The notes under the pieces are model-generated. The model did no database searches, was not told where the DNA came from, and worked only from the letters and a program-made list of their open reading frames with translations. From positions 1 through 64,000 of the forward strand of contig NZ_LGDG01000237.1 in NCBI RefSeq assembly GCF_001279775.1: a stretch of 64,000 nt of DNA, in the 5' to 3' direction. A program made the translations under genes and the position numbers. Source of the stretch: Streptomyces sp. MMG1533 (GTDB lineage Bacteria; Actinomycetota; Actinomycetes; Streptomycetales; Streptomycetaceae). Position 1 is the stretch's first letter. Each line of letters begins with the position of its first letter. Positions 36,413-45,539 of this stretch are shown piece after piece.

Positions 36413-37647
36413 ACGGCCGTCACGGCCGAGATCCCGATCGCGGAGCCGAACTGCGTGGCGGTGTGCAGCAGCCCGCTCGCCAGTCCCTGCTCGGACTCGG
36501 CGACCCCGTCCGTCGCCGCGATCGTCAGCGGCCCGTACGCCAGCGCGAAGGCCGTGCCCGCGATGATCAGCGTCGGGAACATCGCTGCGTAGGACCAGTC
36601 CATGCCGACCGGCAGGAACAGCCCGTACGCGACGACCGCCAGCACGAAACCGCCGACGATCACGCGGGTGTTGCCGAAGCGGGCGACCAGTTTCGGGGTG
36701 AGGGTGGGGGCCAGCACCGCGTCGCACCCCATGATCACCAGGGCGATCGCCGTCTGGAGCGACGACCAGCCACGCAGTTCCTGCAGGTACAGCGTCACCA
36801 CGAACTGGAAGCCGAAGAAGGCCCCGACGAACAGCAGCGCTCCGAGGTCCGCGCGCACGACCGAGCCCGAGCGCAGGATGCCGAGCCGGACCAGCGGGGC
36901 GGCCGTGCGCCGCTCGACAGCGACGAACACGGTGGCCAGCAGCAGCGCCGCGAGGGCCGCTGCCGCGGTGAACGGCCAGCCGTCCACGCCGTGTTCCAGG
37001 CGTACGACGGCGTAGGCGGCCAGCAGCATGGCGCCTGCGGCGGTGACCGCGCCGGGGAGGTCGAAGCCGCGTCGGACTCGAGGAGGAGCGTCCTGCGCCG
37101 GAACCAGTCGTACGGCCGCCACCAGCAGCGCGCCCGCCAGCAGCACCGGCGCGAAGAACACCCAGCGCCAGCCGAGTTCGGTGAGCAGGCCGCCGACGAC
37201 CAGGCCGAGCGAGAAGCCACCGGCCGCGGTGCCGGCGAACACCAGCAGGGCCTTGTCGCGCCGCGGGCCCTCCTCGTACGACGTGGTGATCAGGGACATG
37301 GCGGCCGGCGTCATGAACGCGGCGGACACCCCGGTCACGAAACGGGCGACGACCAGCATCCAGCCCTCGGTGGCGAAGCCGCCGAGGCCCGAGAAGAGCA
37401 GGAAGACGGTCAGCCAGGTCAGGAACATCCGGCGGCGGCCGAGCAGGTCCGCGGCCCGGCCGCCGAGCAGGGTGAAACCGGCGTACCCGAGGACGTAGGC
37501 GCTCATCACCCAGGCCGCGGTGCCGGTCGCGAGGCCGAGGTCGGATCTGATCGACGGGATCGCGACGGCCATCATCGCGACGTCGATGCCCTCCAGGAAG
37601 ATCGTTCCGCAGAGGACGAGTAACAGCGCCCACGCGCGCGTGCCCAT
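36184..37647 (-). CDS. MFS multidrug-type efflux transporter (DHA2-like)
   Basis: 487 aa, about 14 helices. AVPSIRSDLGLATGTAAWVMSAYVLGYAGFTLLGGRAADLLGRRRMF has MFS motif A, and VSAAFMTPAAMSLITTSY plus GGFSLGLVVGGLLTELGWRWVFFAPV are the motif-B/C region of drug/H+ antiporters. The last helix ends by about residue 445; ~30 Ser/Ala residues after it run antisense to rarD. ATG has GGAG eight bases upstream. Divergent from HxlR 2, its probable regulator. Confidence 0.92.
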   Translation of the reverse strand: MGTRAWALLLVLCGTIFLEGIDVAMMAVAIPSIRSDLGLATGTAAWVMSAYVLGYAGFTLLGGRAADLLGRRRMFLTWLTVFLLFSGLGGFATEGWMLVVARFVTGVSAAFMTPAAMSLITTSYEEGPRRDKALLVFAGTAAGGFSLGLVVGGLLTELGWRWVFFAPVLLAGALLVAAVRLVPAQDAPPRVRRGFDLPGAVTAAGAMLLAAYAVVRLEHGVDGWPFTAAAALAALLLATVFVAVERRTAAPLVRLGILRSGSVVRADLGALLFVGAFFGFQFVVTLYLQELRGWSSLQTAIALVIMGCDAVLAPTLTPKLVARFGNTRVIVGGFVLAVVAYGLFLPVGMDWSYAAMFPTLIIAGTAFALAYGPLTIAATDGVAESEQGLASGLLHTATQFGSAIGISAVTAVYGLASTGSGSEDTLSAFRVALTVPVGMVALGLLISALSVRADRRAVRRASQVSSVSASQTSANPAQRSGGMASWK

Positions 37648-37668
37648 GGCAGTACTCCACAGCTAGGG

Positions 37669-37710
37669 GTCGGTTACCGGCCTGAGGGTCGGTTCCCTCT
37701 TGTAACCGAC
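37669..37710. promoter_or_regulatory. candidate operator between MFS and HxlR 2 genes
   Basis: GTCGGTTAC (37669-37677) and GTAACCGAC (37702-37710) are perfect inverted repeats 24 bases apart. A third half-site, GTCGGTT, lies between them near 37688. The 89-base gap also holds both promoters. Confidence 0.6.
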
Positions 37711-37736
37711 TTCAGCCTGCTGCAGCATCGACAGAC

Positions 37737-38180
37737 ATGGAAGAAGGCACTTCAAAGTCACCGAGTAACTGCGCGGGCACCGTGGACCACGGCGACGCCG
37801 ACCCCTTCCAGTGGGACGTCCGGGAGGACTGCCAGGTGCGGCAGATCCTCGACCGGGTGGCCGACAAGTGGTCGCTGCTGGTCATCGCGCTGCTGGAGCA
37901 CCGGCGGCTCAGGTTCACCGAGCTGCGCCGGGAGATCGACGGGATCAGCCAGCGGATGCTGACCGTGACGCTGCGCTCGCTGGAGCGGGACGGTCTGGTG
38001 AAGCGGACGGTGCATCCGGTGGTGCCGCCGCGGGTGGAGTACGAACTGACGCCGCTGGGCGGGACGCTGCACGCCACGATCCAGTCTCTGGTGAAGTGGA
38101 CCGAGGCGCACCAGGAGGAGATCGCGGTGGCGCGGGCGGCGTACGACACGCGGGAGGCGGAGGCCGCTTCCCTTCGGTGA
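37737..38180 (+). CDS. HxlR family transcriptional regulator 2
   Basis: 147 aa winged-helix protein. The conserved Cys appears in REDCQVRQILDRVADKWSLLVIALLEHRRLRFTELRREIDGISQRMLTVTLRSLERDGLVKR, followed by PPRVEYELTPLG. The N-terminus has one further Cys (SNCAGTV). Divergent from the MFS exporter, so it likely controls efflux. Distinct in sequence from HxlR 1 and with a different operator. Confidence 0.92.
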   Translation: MEEGTSKSPSNCAGTVDHGDADPFQWDVREDCQVRQILDRVADKWSLLVIALLEHRRLRFTELRREIDGISQRMLTVTLRSLERDGLVKRTVHPVVPPRVEYELTPLGGTLHATIQSLVKWTEAHQEEIAVARAAYDTREAEAASLR

Positions 38181-38218
38181 CCCGGCATTGTCGGACCCGG
38201 CCGCTATAACTGGTGGGC

Positions 38219-38683
38219 ATGACGCAGACACCCGCACCCGTGCACTGGAAGCTCGTCGTCGACGCCGGTGACCCGCACGCACAGGCCGACTTCTGGGCGG
38301 CCGCGCTGAACTACCAGGTCGAGGACAACAACGCGCTCATCGAGCGGTTGCTGGAGCTCGGCGCCCTGCCGCGCGAGGCCACCGTCGAGTACCACGCCCG
38401 CCTCGCCTTCCGGGACTTGGTGGCCGTACGGCATCCCGACGACCCGTACGACGAGGGCAGCGGGACCGGGCTGGGGCGGCGGGTGCTGTTCCAGCGGGTG
38501 CCGGAGGCGAAGACGGTCAAGAACCGGCTCCATCTCGACCTGCATCCCGGCGAGGGGCGGCGCGAGGCCGAGGTGGAGCGGCTGACGGGACTCGGGGCGA
38601 GTGTGCTGCGGGAGGTGAGGGAGCCCTCGGGCGCATGGGTGGTGATGGCGGATCCGGAGGGGAACGAGTTCTGCGTGCACTGA
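38219..38683 (+). CDS. VOC (glyoxalase/bleomycin-resistance fold) protein
   Basis: 154 aa from ATG 38219; a GTG two codons upstream is also possible. WKLVVDAGDPHAQADFWAAALNYQV opens the first beta-alpha-beta unit, and NRLHLDLHPGEGRREAEVERLTGLGASV...WVVMADPEGNEFCVH the second. Two His/Glu metal-ligand positions look present (HLDL, EFCVH). Actinomycetes have many such proteins of unknown substrate. No operon partner. Confidence 0.88.
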   Translation: MTQTPAPVHWKLVVDAGDPHAQADFWAAALNYQVEDNNALIERLLELGALPREATVEYHARLAFRDLVAVRHPDDPYDEGSGTGLGRRVLFQRVPEAKTVKNRLHLDLHPGEGRREAEVERLTGLGASVLREVREPSGAWVVMADPEGNEFCVH

Positions 38684-38740
38684 GCGTCACAGGGAAGTCG
38701 GTCCGGTATACGAACACCGCTGACCGGATTTTGCCCTTGA

Positions 38741-39784
<1,044 letters not shown>

Positions 39785-39802
39785 ACCCGGACCATGCCGC
39801 GT

Positions 39803-41692
39803 TCAACGGGCGCTCTGGGCGCGTTCGGTGAGGCGGCCCATGCGGGCGCGGGCCTTGTCCAGCTGCTCGATGTCGTCGGCCGCGGGGCCGCCCTCGGTGG
39901 TCAGCTCGGTCCACAGGCCGATCAACGCGTGACCCAGTTCCAGGCCCAGGAGGGGGTCGCGTACGGCGCGCCAGGCGGTGAACGCGCTCTGGACGTTGCC
40001 GTACGCGGCCTCCGTGTCCCGGGTGTGGCGGCGGACGTGGGCGAGATCGAGGGAGAGCTGGAAGGAGCGGACCGGGTCGCCTGCCAAGTAGGCGATGTAC
40101 GCGGCCAGTTCGCGCAGGTGCAGCACCTCGGGGTGCTCCGGTCCCAGCGTCCCGGACGCCTGCGTCAGGGTCCGGTCCGCCAACTCCGCCGCTGTGTCCG
40201 TCCGTCCCGCCTTCACTGCCTCGTTGATCCGCGCCAACGGCTCCGCGAGCAGCGGCGGCGCGGTGCCGTCGCCGGGGGCGGCGGTCAGCGGATCGTCCCC
40301 GAGCACGGCTTCGGCCACGGCGTCGAACCCGCGGGGCGGGGTGGGCTTGGGGTCGGGTTCGGGTTCGGGTTCGGCGGCGAGGTCGGGGAGCAAGGGGGAG
40401 GCGGGCGGAGCGGGGCGTACGGGCGGGGCGGGCTGCACGGGCGGGGCAGGTTCCACGGGCTGTACGGGCTGGACGGGCTTTGCGGGTTCCGGCCTCGCGT
40501 CCATCACGGGTGGCGGGCCGAACGCGCCGGTCGGCGGGACGACCGTGCCGGGGGCGTGGCCGGAGGGCGGCTCCGGGAGTGCGCGGAGGGGGAAGGTCTG
40601 CGGGGAGTACCCATTCGGCGGGGAGTATCCGGTCGACGGCCATTGACTGGCCGAGGACGAACCGCCGGCCGAGGACGACCCACCGGCCGGAGACGACTCT
40701 CCGGCCGGGGACAACCCACCAGCCGAGGACGACTCTCCGGCCGGGGACAGCCCACCAGCCGGGTCCAACTCTCCGGCCGGGGACAACCCATCAGCCGAGG
40801 ACGCCTCTCCGGCCGAGGACGACTCCCCGGCCGGAGGCGGAAACGCAGGGGCCTCGTCCCCCGGCGGCTCGGGCTCGGCGTCCGCCCCCGGAGGGAAGCC
40901 GGGGCCTGCTTCGTCGGCCGGCTCCGCCTCCGGAACCGCCCGCATCCGGAACGTGGGAACGGCGTCCCGCACGGGCTCGCCGACCGGCCGTAGCAGGTGC
41001 GTGGGCAGATCGCGCCGGGACTGCTGTGGCTCTGCGGCGGCCGCGGGGCCGTCGGGGGAAGCTTGCATGCCGGGCGCCACGGGCGGCCCCGACACGCCGG
41101 ACGGCACGAACGGACCGGCCGGCGGCGCGGGCACGCCGTACCCCCCGGGCGGCCCAGGCTCCCCCGGCGCGGGCGGCGACACAGATGCCCCGGGCCAACC
41201 CGGCTCCCCCGACCCGGACGACACAGACGACTCAGGCGACACAGACACGCCAGACCGACCCGGCTTCCCGGACGCAGCCGACGACGCGGGCGCCCCCGGC
41301 TCCGCCACCGGTGTCTGCGATGCCGGTCGCCCGGAGTCGGACGCCGTGACAGGCTCCCGCTCCCCCGGCGGAGCCATCGGTACCGGGTCCGCCGTGAAGC
41401 GGCTCGCGCCGTCCGGGTCGACCTGGAGAGGGACGACGTAGCCGATGCGCTCGTCGTGGATCGTGGCGTGGACGGCGTGGCCGGTGGTGAAGGCGAGGTG
41501 GTGGAGGTGAGTGAGGACGGCCTGCTGGACCTCCTCGCCGGGGGCCGCGACGACCCGTACGTCACCGACCCACGCGCCGCCCGCGCCCGGACCGGACGCC
41601 GGGACGTGGACGTCGATCGGGGCGGCCGCGGGGGCGGCCGGGTGCGCGGCGCCCTGCTGGTCCCGCTTCTTGTCGCGGCTGAGTCGAGCCAT
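39803..41692 (-). CDS. proline/serine-rich protein with C-terminal TPR-like region
   Basis: 629 aa from ATG 41692 (MARLSRDKKRDQQG) with GAGGG upstream. Residues ~25-115 are a small folded domain (DVRVVAAPGEEVQQAVLTHLHHLAFTTGHAVHATIHDERIGYVVPLQVDPDG). Residues ~115-470 are low complexity: Pro/Gly/Ser stretches and a tandem SPAGESSSAGG-like array (about 40640-40830). The last ~150 residues are helical and TPR-like (INEAVKAGRTDTAAELADRTL, GPEHPEVLHLRELAAYIAYLAGD). Cytoplasmic. Divergent from the P-loop-like gene at 41961; the pair may act together. Function unknown. Confidence 0.8.
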   Translation of the reverse strand: MARLSRDKKRDQQGAAHPAAPAAAPIDVHVPASGPGAGGAWVGDVRVVAAPGEEVQQAVLTHLHHLAFTTGHAVHATIHDERIGYVVPLQVDPDGASRFTADPVPMAPPGEREPVTASDSGRPASQTPVAEPGAPASSAASGKPGRSGVSVSPESSVSSGSGEPGWPGASVSPPAPGEPGPPGGYGVPAPPAGPFVPSGVSGPPVAPGMQASPDGPAAAAEPQQSRRDLPTHLLRPVGEPVRDAVPTFRMRAVPEAEPADEAGPGFPPGADAEPEPPGDEAPAFPPPAGESSSAGEASSADGLSPAGELDPAGGLSPAGESSSAGGLSPAGESSPAGGSSSAGGSSSASQWPSTGYSPPNGYSPQTFPLRALPEPPSGHAPGTVVPPTGAFGPPPVMDARPEPAKPVQPVQPVEPAPPVQPAPPVRPAPPASPLLPDLAAEPEPEPDPKPTPPRGFDAVAEAVLGDDPLTAAPGDGTAPPLLAEPLARINEAVKAGRTDTAAELADRTLTQASGTLGPEHPEVLHLRELAAYIAYLAGDPVRSFQLSLDLAHVRRHTRDTEAAYGNVQSAFTAWRAVRDPLLGLELGHALIGLWTELTTEGGPAADDIEQLDKARARMGRLTERAQSAR

Positions 41693-41960
41693 CTGTTCCC
41701 TCACTCGGATGCGTCGGGGAGTCGCCGGACGACGCGTTCGGATTCCATGGTGCTCCCTCCCGCGTCGGGCTTCCGCACCCTCGGCGCAAGATCCGGTCGT
41801 TGACGTACTGTCGAGTCTCTCCGCTCCCTCACGATTCTCACGTCACCGCGACGTCACAGCATCGTTCCAGGAACTGGTGCCTCGTCAGGACACGTCCGGA
41901 TGCCGTGCGCGTCGCCGGGTAGCAGGGGGGGTGTCGAGGATGGCCAGGGAGGAGCGGGGG

Positions 41961-42503
41961 ATGCGGACGGACGCGCCGGCGGGCATAGCGCGGGACATGC
42001 CGCGAGGGCCTGAGATCTGGCTCCGCGGGCCTGTGGCCACATGGGGCGACGGACCGCCGCAGCCACCCGCCCATGCCGATGCCACCCCCCGTGGCTGCTC
42101 CTTCGTCGGCACGCACGGCGGGGCCGGCACCTCCACCCTCGCCGCGGTCTACGGCGGCCACGACTGCGGACGCGACTGGCCGGGCCCCGCCGACCCACGC
42201 CCGGTCCTGCTCGTCGCCCGTACGCACGGGGCCGGACTGAGCGCCGTCCTGCACACCCTGGAGCTCTTCCGGCACGGCAAGGTTCCACCCGGCCTCGGCC
42301 TCGACGCGGTCGTCCTGGTCGCCGACGCGCCCGGCCGGCTGCCGCGCCCGCTCGCCCAGCGGGTCAGGGTGATCGAGTCGGCGACCGACGTGCACCGCGT
42401 GCCCTGGGTGCAGGCCTGGCGCCTGGGAGACCTGAGCGGAACCCCGCCCCGCGGGACCGAGGCGCTGGCCCGCCTCACGGGGGCGGCGGAGCGGTCGCGC
42501 TGA
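41961..42503 (+). CDS. small P-loop-like protein (DUF6668-like)
   Basis: 180 aa from ATG 41961, with GGAGG about eight bases upstream; an earlier ATG at 41940 is possible. CSFVGTHGGAGTSTLAAVYGG resembles the deviant Walker A of MinD/ParA-like proteins but lacks the second lysine. RPVLLVARTHGAGLSAVLHTLELFRHGKVPPGLGLDAVVLVADAPGRLPRPLAQRV follows like a strand-helix nucleotide fold. The family number is from memory. Divergent from the proline-rich TPR protein gene. Nucleotide binding is inferred only. Confidence 0.75.
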   Translation: MRTDAPAGIARDMPRGPEIWLRGPVATWGDGPPQPPAHADATPRGCSFVGTHGGAGTSTLAAVYGGHDCGRDWPGPADPRPVLLVARTHGAGLSAVLHTLELFRHGKVPPGLGLDAVVLVADAPGRLPRPLAQRVRVIESATDVHRVPWVQAWRLGDLSGTPPRGTEALARLTGAAERSR

Positions 42504-42553
42504 GCGGCCGTCCAAGTACCGTTCCCCTCACCGGTATTGCGGAGAATCCCTCT

Positions 42554-43969
42554 ATGACAGCCGCCGGGTCCGCAAGCCGCTCCTTCCCCTCCGACTTCGC
42601 CGCGCTCTCGGCGGAGGAGACCGCCGCAGCCGTACGGTCGCGTGCACTGTGCGCGGTCGACGTGGTCGCCGCGGCGCTGGAGCGGATCGGGCGGGTGGAC
42701 CCGGAGCTGTGCGCGTTCGTCGAGGTGTGGGGCGAGGAGGCGCTGCGGCGGGCGGGTGAGGTGGACAAGCGGGTCGCGGCCGGTGAGGGACTGCCGCTGG
42801 CCGGGGTGCCGATCGGGGTGAAGGGCCGGCACGGGCTGCGTACGGCGGCTCCGCTGCTGGCGGCCGGGTGTGTGCCGGTGGGTGCGACGGCCGTACCGGG
42901 TCCCGGAACTCCCTGGCAGACCTGGGGACTTGGGGCCCACGGCCGTACCGTCAATCCCTGGCGGGCGGACCGTACGCCGGGCGGCTCCTCGGCCGGGTCG
43001 GCAGCCGCGGTGGCCGCCGGGCTGGTGCCGCTCGCGACGGGGAGCGACGGGGCGGGGTCGGTACGGATTCCGGCGGCGTGGTGCGGTGTGGTGGGGCTGA
43101 AGGTCACGAACGGGCGGCTGCCGACGGCGGACCGTACGGGGCTCACGGCGCCCGGCGTGCTGACCCGGTGCGCGTCGGATGCGGCCGCTTACTGGCGCGT
43201 GGTGTCGGGAAGGGCGAGGGAGTCGGGAGTGCGGGAGTCGGGCGTGCCGGAGAGCCCGTGGGCTTCCGGCTCTCTGCCCAACGGCGTGGAGGACGCGCCG
43301 CCCCCGGACTCGCCGCCCGGCCGCCCTCGGCGCACCGGACCTCCCGCGACCGCCGTGTGGTCCCCCGACCTCGGCTTCGCCGCACCCGATGCGGACATCG
43401 TCGCGATCGCCCGCGCGGCGGCCGTACGCCTCGCGGAAGCCGGTGTCATACAGCTCGCGGAAGCCGCCGCCGACACCCCGCGGCCCACAGAAGCCGACGT
43501 CGTACGGCCCGAAGGCGACGTCGTACGGCCCGAAGACGGCGGCATACACCCCGAAGGCGGCGGCGTACGGAATGTGGTGGAGGCAGGCGCCGCACGCCTC
43601 GCGCCGCCGGGCGCCACCCTCCGCCTGGAGGACCCCGCCCCCGCCTGGCTCGCCCTGAGGTCCCCCGGCGCGGACCCCGCTTCCGCACACCGCACCCGCG
43701 CGGAGAACGACCGCCGCCTGGCCGCCCTGTTCACCGACGTGGAGCTGCTGTTGACCCCGACGACCCCCAACCCACCGCACGGCCACGAAGGTCCCGGCGA
43801 CCGCTATTCCACCGCCCTGACCTGGGCGTTCAACCTGAGCGGGCACCCGGCGATCAGCATCCCGGCGGGGTTCGGTCCCGACGGGTGTCCGGTCGGGCTC
43901 CAGATCGTGGCGCCGCACGGGCGGGAGGAGTTGCTGCTCCGGACCGTCGGCATCATCGAGACGGCGTGA
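42554..43969 (+). CDS. amidase-signature family hydrolase with repetitive central segment
   Basis: 471 aa, ATG with GGAGA upstream. The amidase Ser-cisSer-Lys triad is visible: Lys in LAGVPIGVKG, cis-Ser in TPGGSSAGSAAAVAAG and nucleophile Ser in GSDGAGSVRIPAAWCGVVGLK. The C-terminal part is normal (TPTTPNPPHGHEG, FNLSGHPAISIPAG). Between about 220 and 360, where the family usually has a folded lid region, the chain is Pro/Gly-rich with repeats such as RESGVRESGVPES and VVRPEGDVVRPEDGG. It hydrolyses amides; substrate unknown. It may still be active, but the centre looks eroded or replaced. Confidence 0.85.
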   Translation: MTAAGSASRSFPSDFAALSAEETAAAVRSRALCAVDVVAAALERIGRVDPELCAFVEVWGEEALRRAGEVDKRVAAGEGLPLAGVPIGVKGRHGLRTAAPLLAAGCVPVGATAVPGPGTPWQTWGLGAHGRTVNPWRADRTPGGSSAGSAAAVAAGLVPLATGSDGAGSVRIPAAWCGVVGLKVTNGRLPTADRTGLTAPGVLTRCASDAAAYWRVVSGRARESGVRESGVPESPWASGSLPNGVEDAPPPDSPPGRPRRTGPPATAVWSPDLGFAAPDADIVAIARAAAVRLAEAGVIQLAEAAADTPRPTEADVVRPEGDVVRPEDGGIHPEGGGVRNVVEAGAARLAPPGATLRLEDPAPAWLALRSPGADPASAHRTRAENDRRLAALFTDVELLLTPTTPNPPHGHEGPGDRYSTALTWAFNLSGHPAISIPAGFGPDGCPVGLQIVAPHGREELLLRTVGIIETA

Positions 43970-43992
43970 GGGCCGGTCGCGCCGGTGACCGA

Positions 43993-44022
43993 TTGCCCAC
44001 ATTGATTGCGTGCGCATATAAT
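43993..44022 (+). promoter_or_regulatory. promoter with perfect -10 box
   Basis: TTGCCC (43993-43998), 18 bases, then TATAAT (44017-44022). The expected start of transcription (44028-44031) coincides with the ATG at 44031. This is AT-rich for the genome. Confidence 0.6.
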
Positions 44023-44030
44023 GCAGACGC

Positions 44031-44651
44031 ATGAAGTCGTCGCACGCCGACCACCTGGGGGATCCCATGACCCGCCGCTTCCTCTTCGTCCTGGGCAGCA
44101 GCCGCACCGAGAGCAACACCGAGATGCTGGCCCGCAGGGCCGCCGAGCAACTCCCCGCCGATGTCGAGCAGCAGTGGCTCAGTCTCGCCGAGCACCCGCT
44201 GCCCGACTTCGTGGACCTGCGGCACGACAGTGACCACACCCGTCCGACGGAGGGCAACGTGGCACTGCTGCTCGACGCGACACTCGCGGCGACGGACATC
44301 GTGATCGCGTCGCCGCTGTACTGGTACTCGGTCTCGGCGCCCGTCAAGCGCTACCTGGACCACTGGTCCGGCTGGCTGCGCACCCCGGGCCTGGACTTCA
44401 AGGCCACCCTGGCCGGGCGCACGCTGTGGGGCGTCACCGCGCTCGCGCACGAGGAAGAGGAGGTCGCCGACCCCCTGGTCGGCACGCTCGGCAACTCGGC
44501 CGCGTACATGGGGATGCGCTTCGGCGGGGTGCTGCTCGGCAACGGCAGCAAGCCCGGTGACGTACTGAAGGACACCGCGGCGCTGACCCGCGCCAAGACG
44601 TTCTTCGCACGACAGACGCCGCTCGCGCGCTTCCCGTACGAGACCGAGTGA
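44031..44651 (+). CDS. NADPH-dependent FMN reductase family protein
   Basis: 206 aa from ATG 44031, or 194 aa from ATG 44067 which has a GGGGG site upstream. Flavodoxin-like fold: FLFVLGSSRTESNTEMLARRAAEQL binds the FMN phosphate, and IVIASPLYWYSVSAPVKRYLDHW contains the isoalloxazine loop. GTLGNSAAYMGMRFGGVLLGNGSKPGD follows. Reduces FMN, quinones or similar acceptors with NAD(P)H. Single-gene transcript under the promoter at 43993-44022. Confidence 0.9.
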   Translation: MKSSHADHLGDPMTRRFLFVLGSSRTESNTEMLARRAAEQLPADVEQQWLSLAEHPLPDFVDLRHDSDHTRPTEGNVALLLDATLAATDIVIASPLYWYSVSAPVKRYLDHWSGWLRTPGLDFKATLAGRTLWGVTALAHEEEEVADPLVGTLGNSAAYMGMRFGGVLLGNGSKPGDVLKDTAALTRAKTFFARQTPLARFPYETE

Positions 44652-44666
44652 GCACGCCTCAAGGTC

Positions 44667-45539
44667 TCAGGAGCCGATGTCCTTCGTCGTGAACCGCGCC
44701 CAGGCCGCCGAGCCGAACACCGCCGCGTACAGGGCCTGGAGGCCGAGGTTCTTCACCAGGTCGTCCCAGTAGACGGGCTCGCGCATGAGGTCGGCGAAGG
44801 ACAGCCAGTAGTGGGAGAAGAAGTACGGCTGGATCGCGTGCAGTTGGGGGATCTGGTCGAGGATCTGGATGGTGATCAGCAGGCCGACCGTGGTCGCCAT
44901 CGCCGCGATGCCGCTGTTGGTGAGGGTCGACACGAACAGGCCCAGGGCGGCCATGCCCACCAGTGACGCGGCGACGGCCAGGGCGATCAGCAGGGCTCTG
45001 CCCAGGCCCTCGGCGAAGCTGATCTGCGTGCCGGAGATGGTCGTCAGGTCGCCCAGGGGGAAGAGCAGCGCTCCGACCGTCAGGGCCGAGACCGCGACCA
45101 CGAGGGTGGCCAGCAGGCAGAAGGCCAGCACGGTCGCGTACTTGGTGAGCAGCAGGCGGGTGCGGCCTGCAGGGGCGACCAGGAGGTAGCGGAGGGTGCC
45201 CGCACTGGCCTCGCCGGCGATCGCGTCGCCCGCGATGACGCCGATGGCCATCGGCAGGAAGAAGGGGAGCGTAGCGGCGAGCGCGGTGAAGACCAGGAAC
45301 AGGCCGTTGTTGGTGATCTGCGAGATGAACGCCGGGCCCCCGCCGCCACCGCCGCCGCCGGGCCCCGATCCGTCGCCGGTCTCGATCTTCACGGCGATCC
45401 CGACCAGGATCGGCACGGCGGCCAGCACGCCGAGCAGGGCAAGGGTGCGCCAGCGGCGGAAGGTGGTCCACAGCTCGTTGCGGAGGAACCCGAAGGTCCA
45501 CAGCACGCTCGGCGTACGTACGGCCTCAGCCTGCGACAT
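44667..45539 (-). CDS. ABC-2 type transporter permease
   Basis: 290 aa, six membrane helices. LWTFGFLRNELWTTFRRWRTLALLGVLAAVPILVGIAV is the first; an eight-glycine stretch lies in the first external loop. IAGDAIAGEASAGTLRYLLVAPAGRTRLLLTKYATVL is the ABC-2 signature that contacts the ATPase. The start overlaps the ATPase gene by 14 bases. With that ATPase and the LolA-like protein upstream it may export or move a lipid or lipoprotein-linked substrate; this is inferred from order only. Confidence 0.92.
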   Translation of the reverse strand: MSQAEAVRTPSVLWTFGFLRNELWTTFRRWRTLALLGVLAAVPILVGIAVKIETGDGSGPGGGGGGGGPAFISQITNNGLFLVFTALAATLPFFLPMAIGVIAGDAIAGEASAGTLRYLLVAPAGRTRLLLTKYATVLAFCLLATLVVAVSALTVGALLFPLGDLTTISGTQISFAEGLGRALLIALAVAASLVGMAALGLFVSTLTNSGIAAMATTVGLLITIQILDQIPQLHAIQPYFFSHYWLSFADLMREPVYWDDLVKNLGLQALYAAVFGSAAWARFTTKDIGS

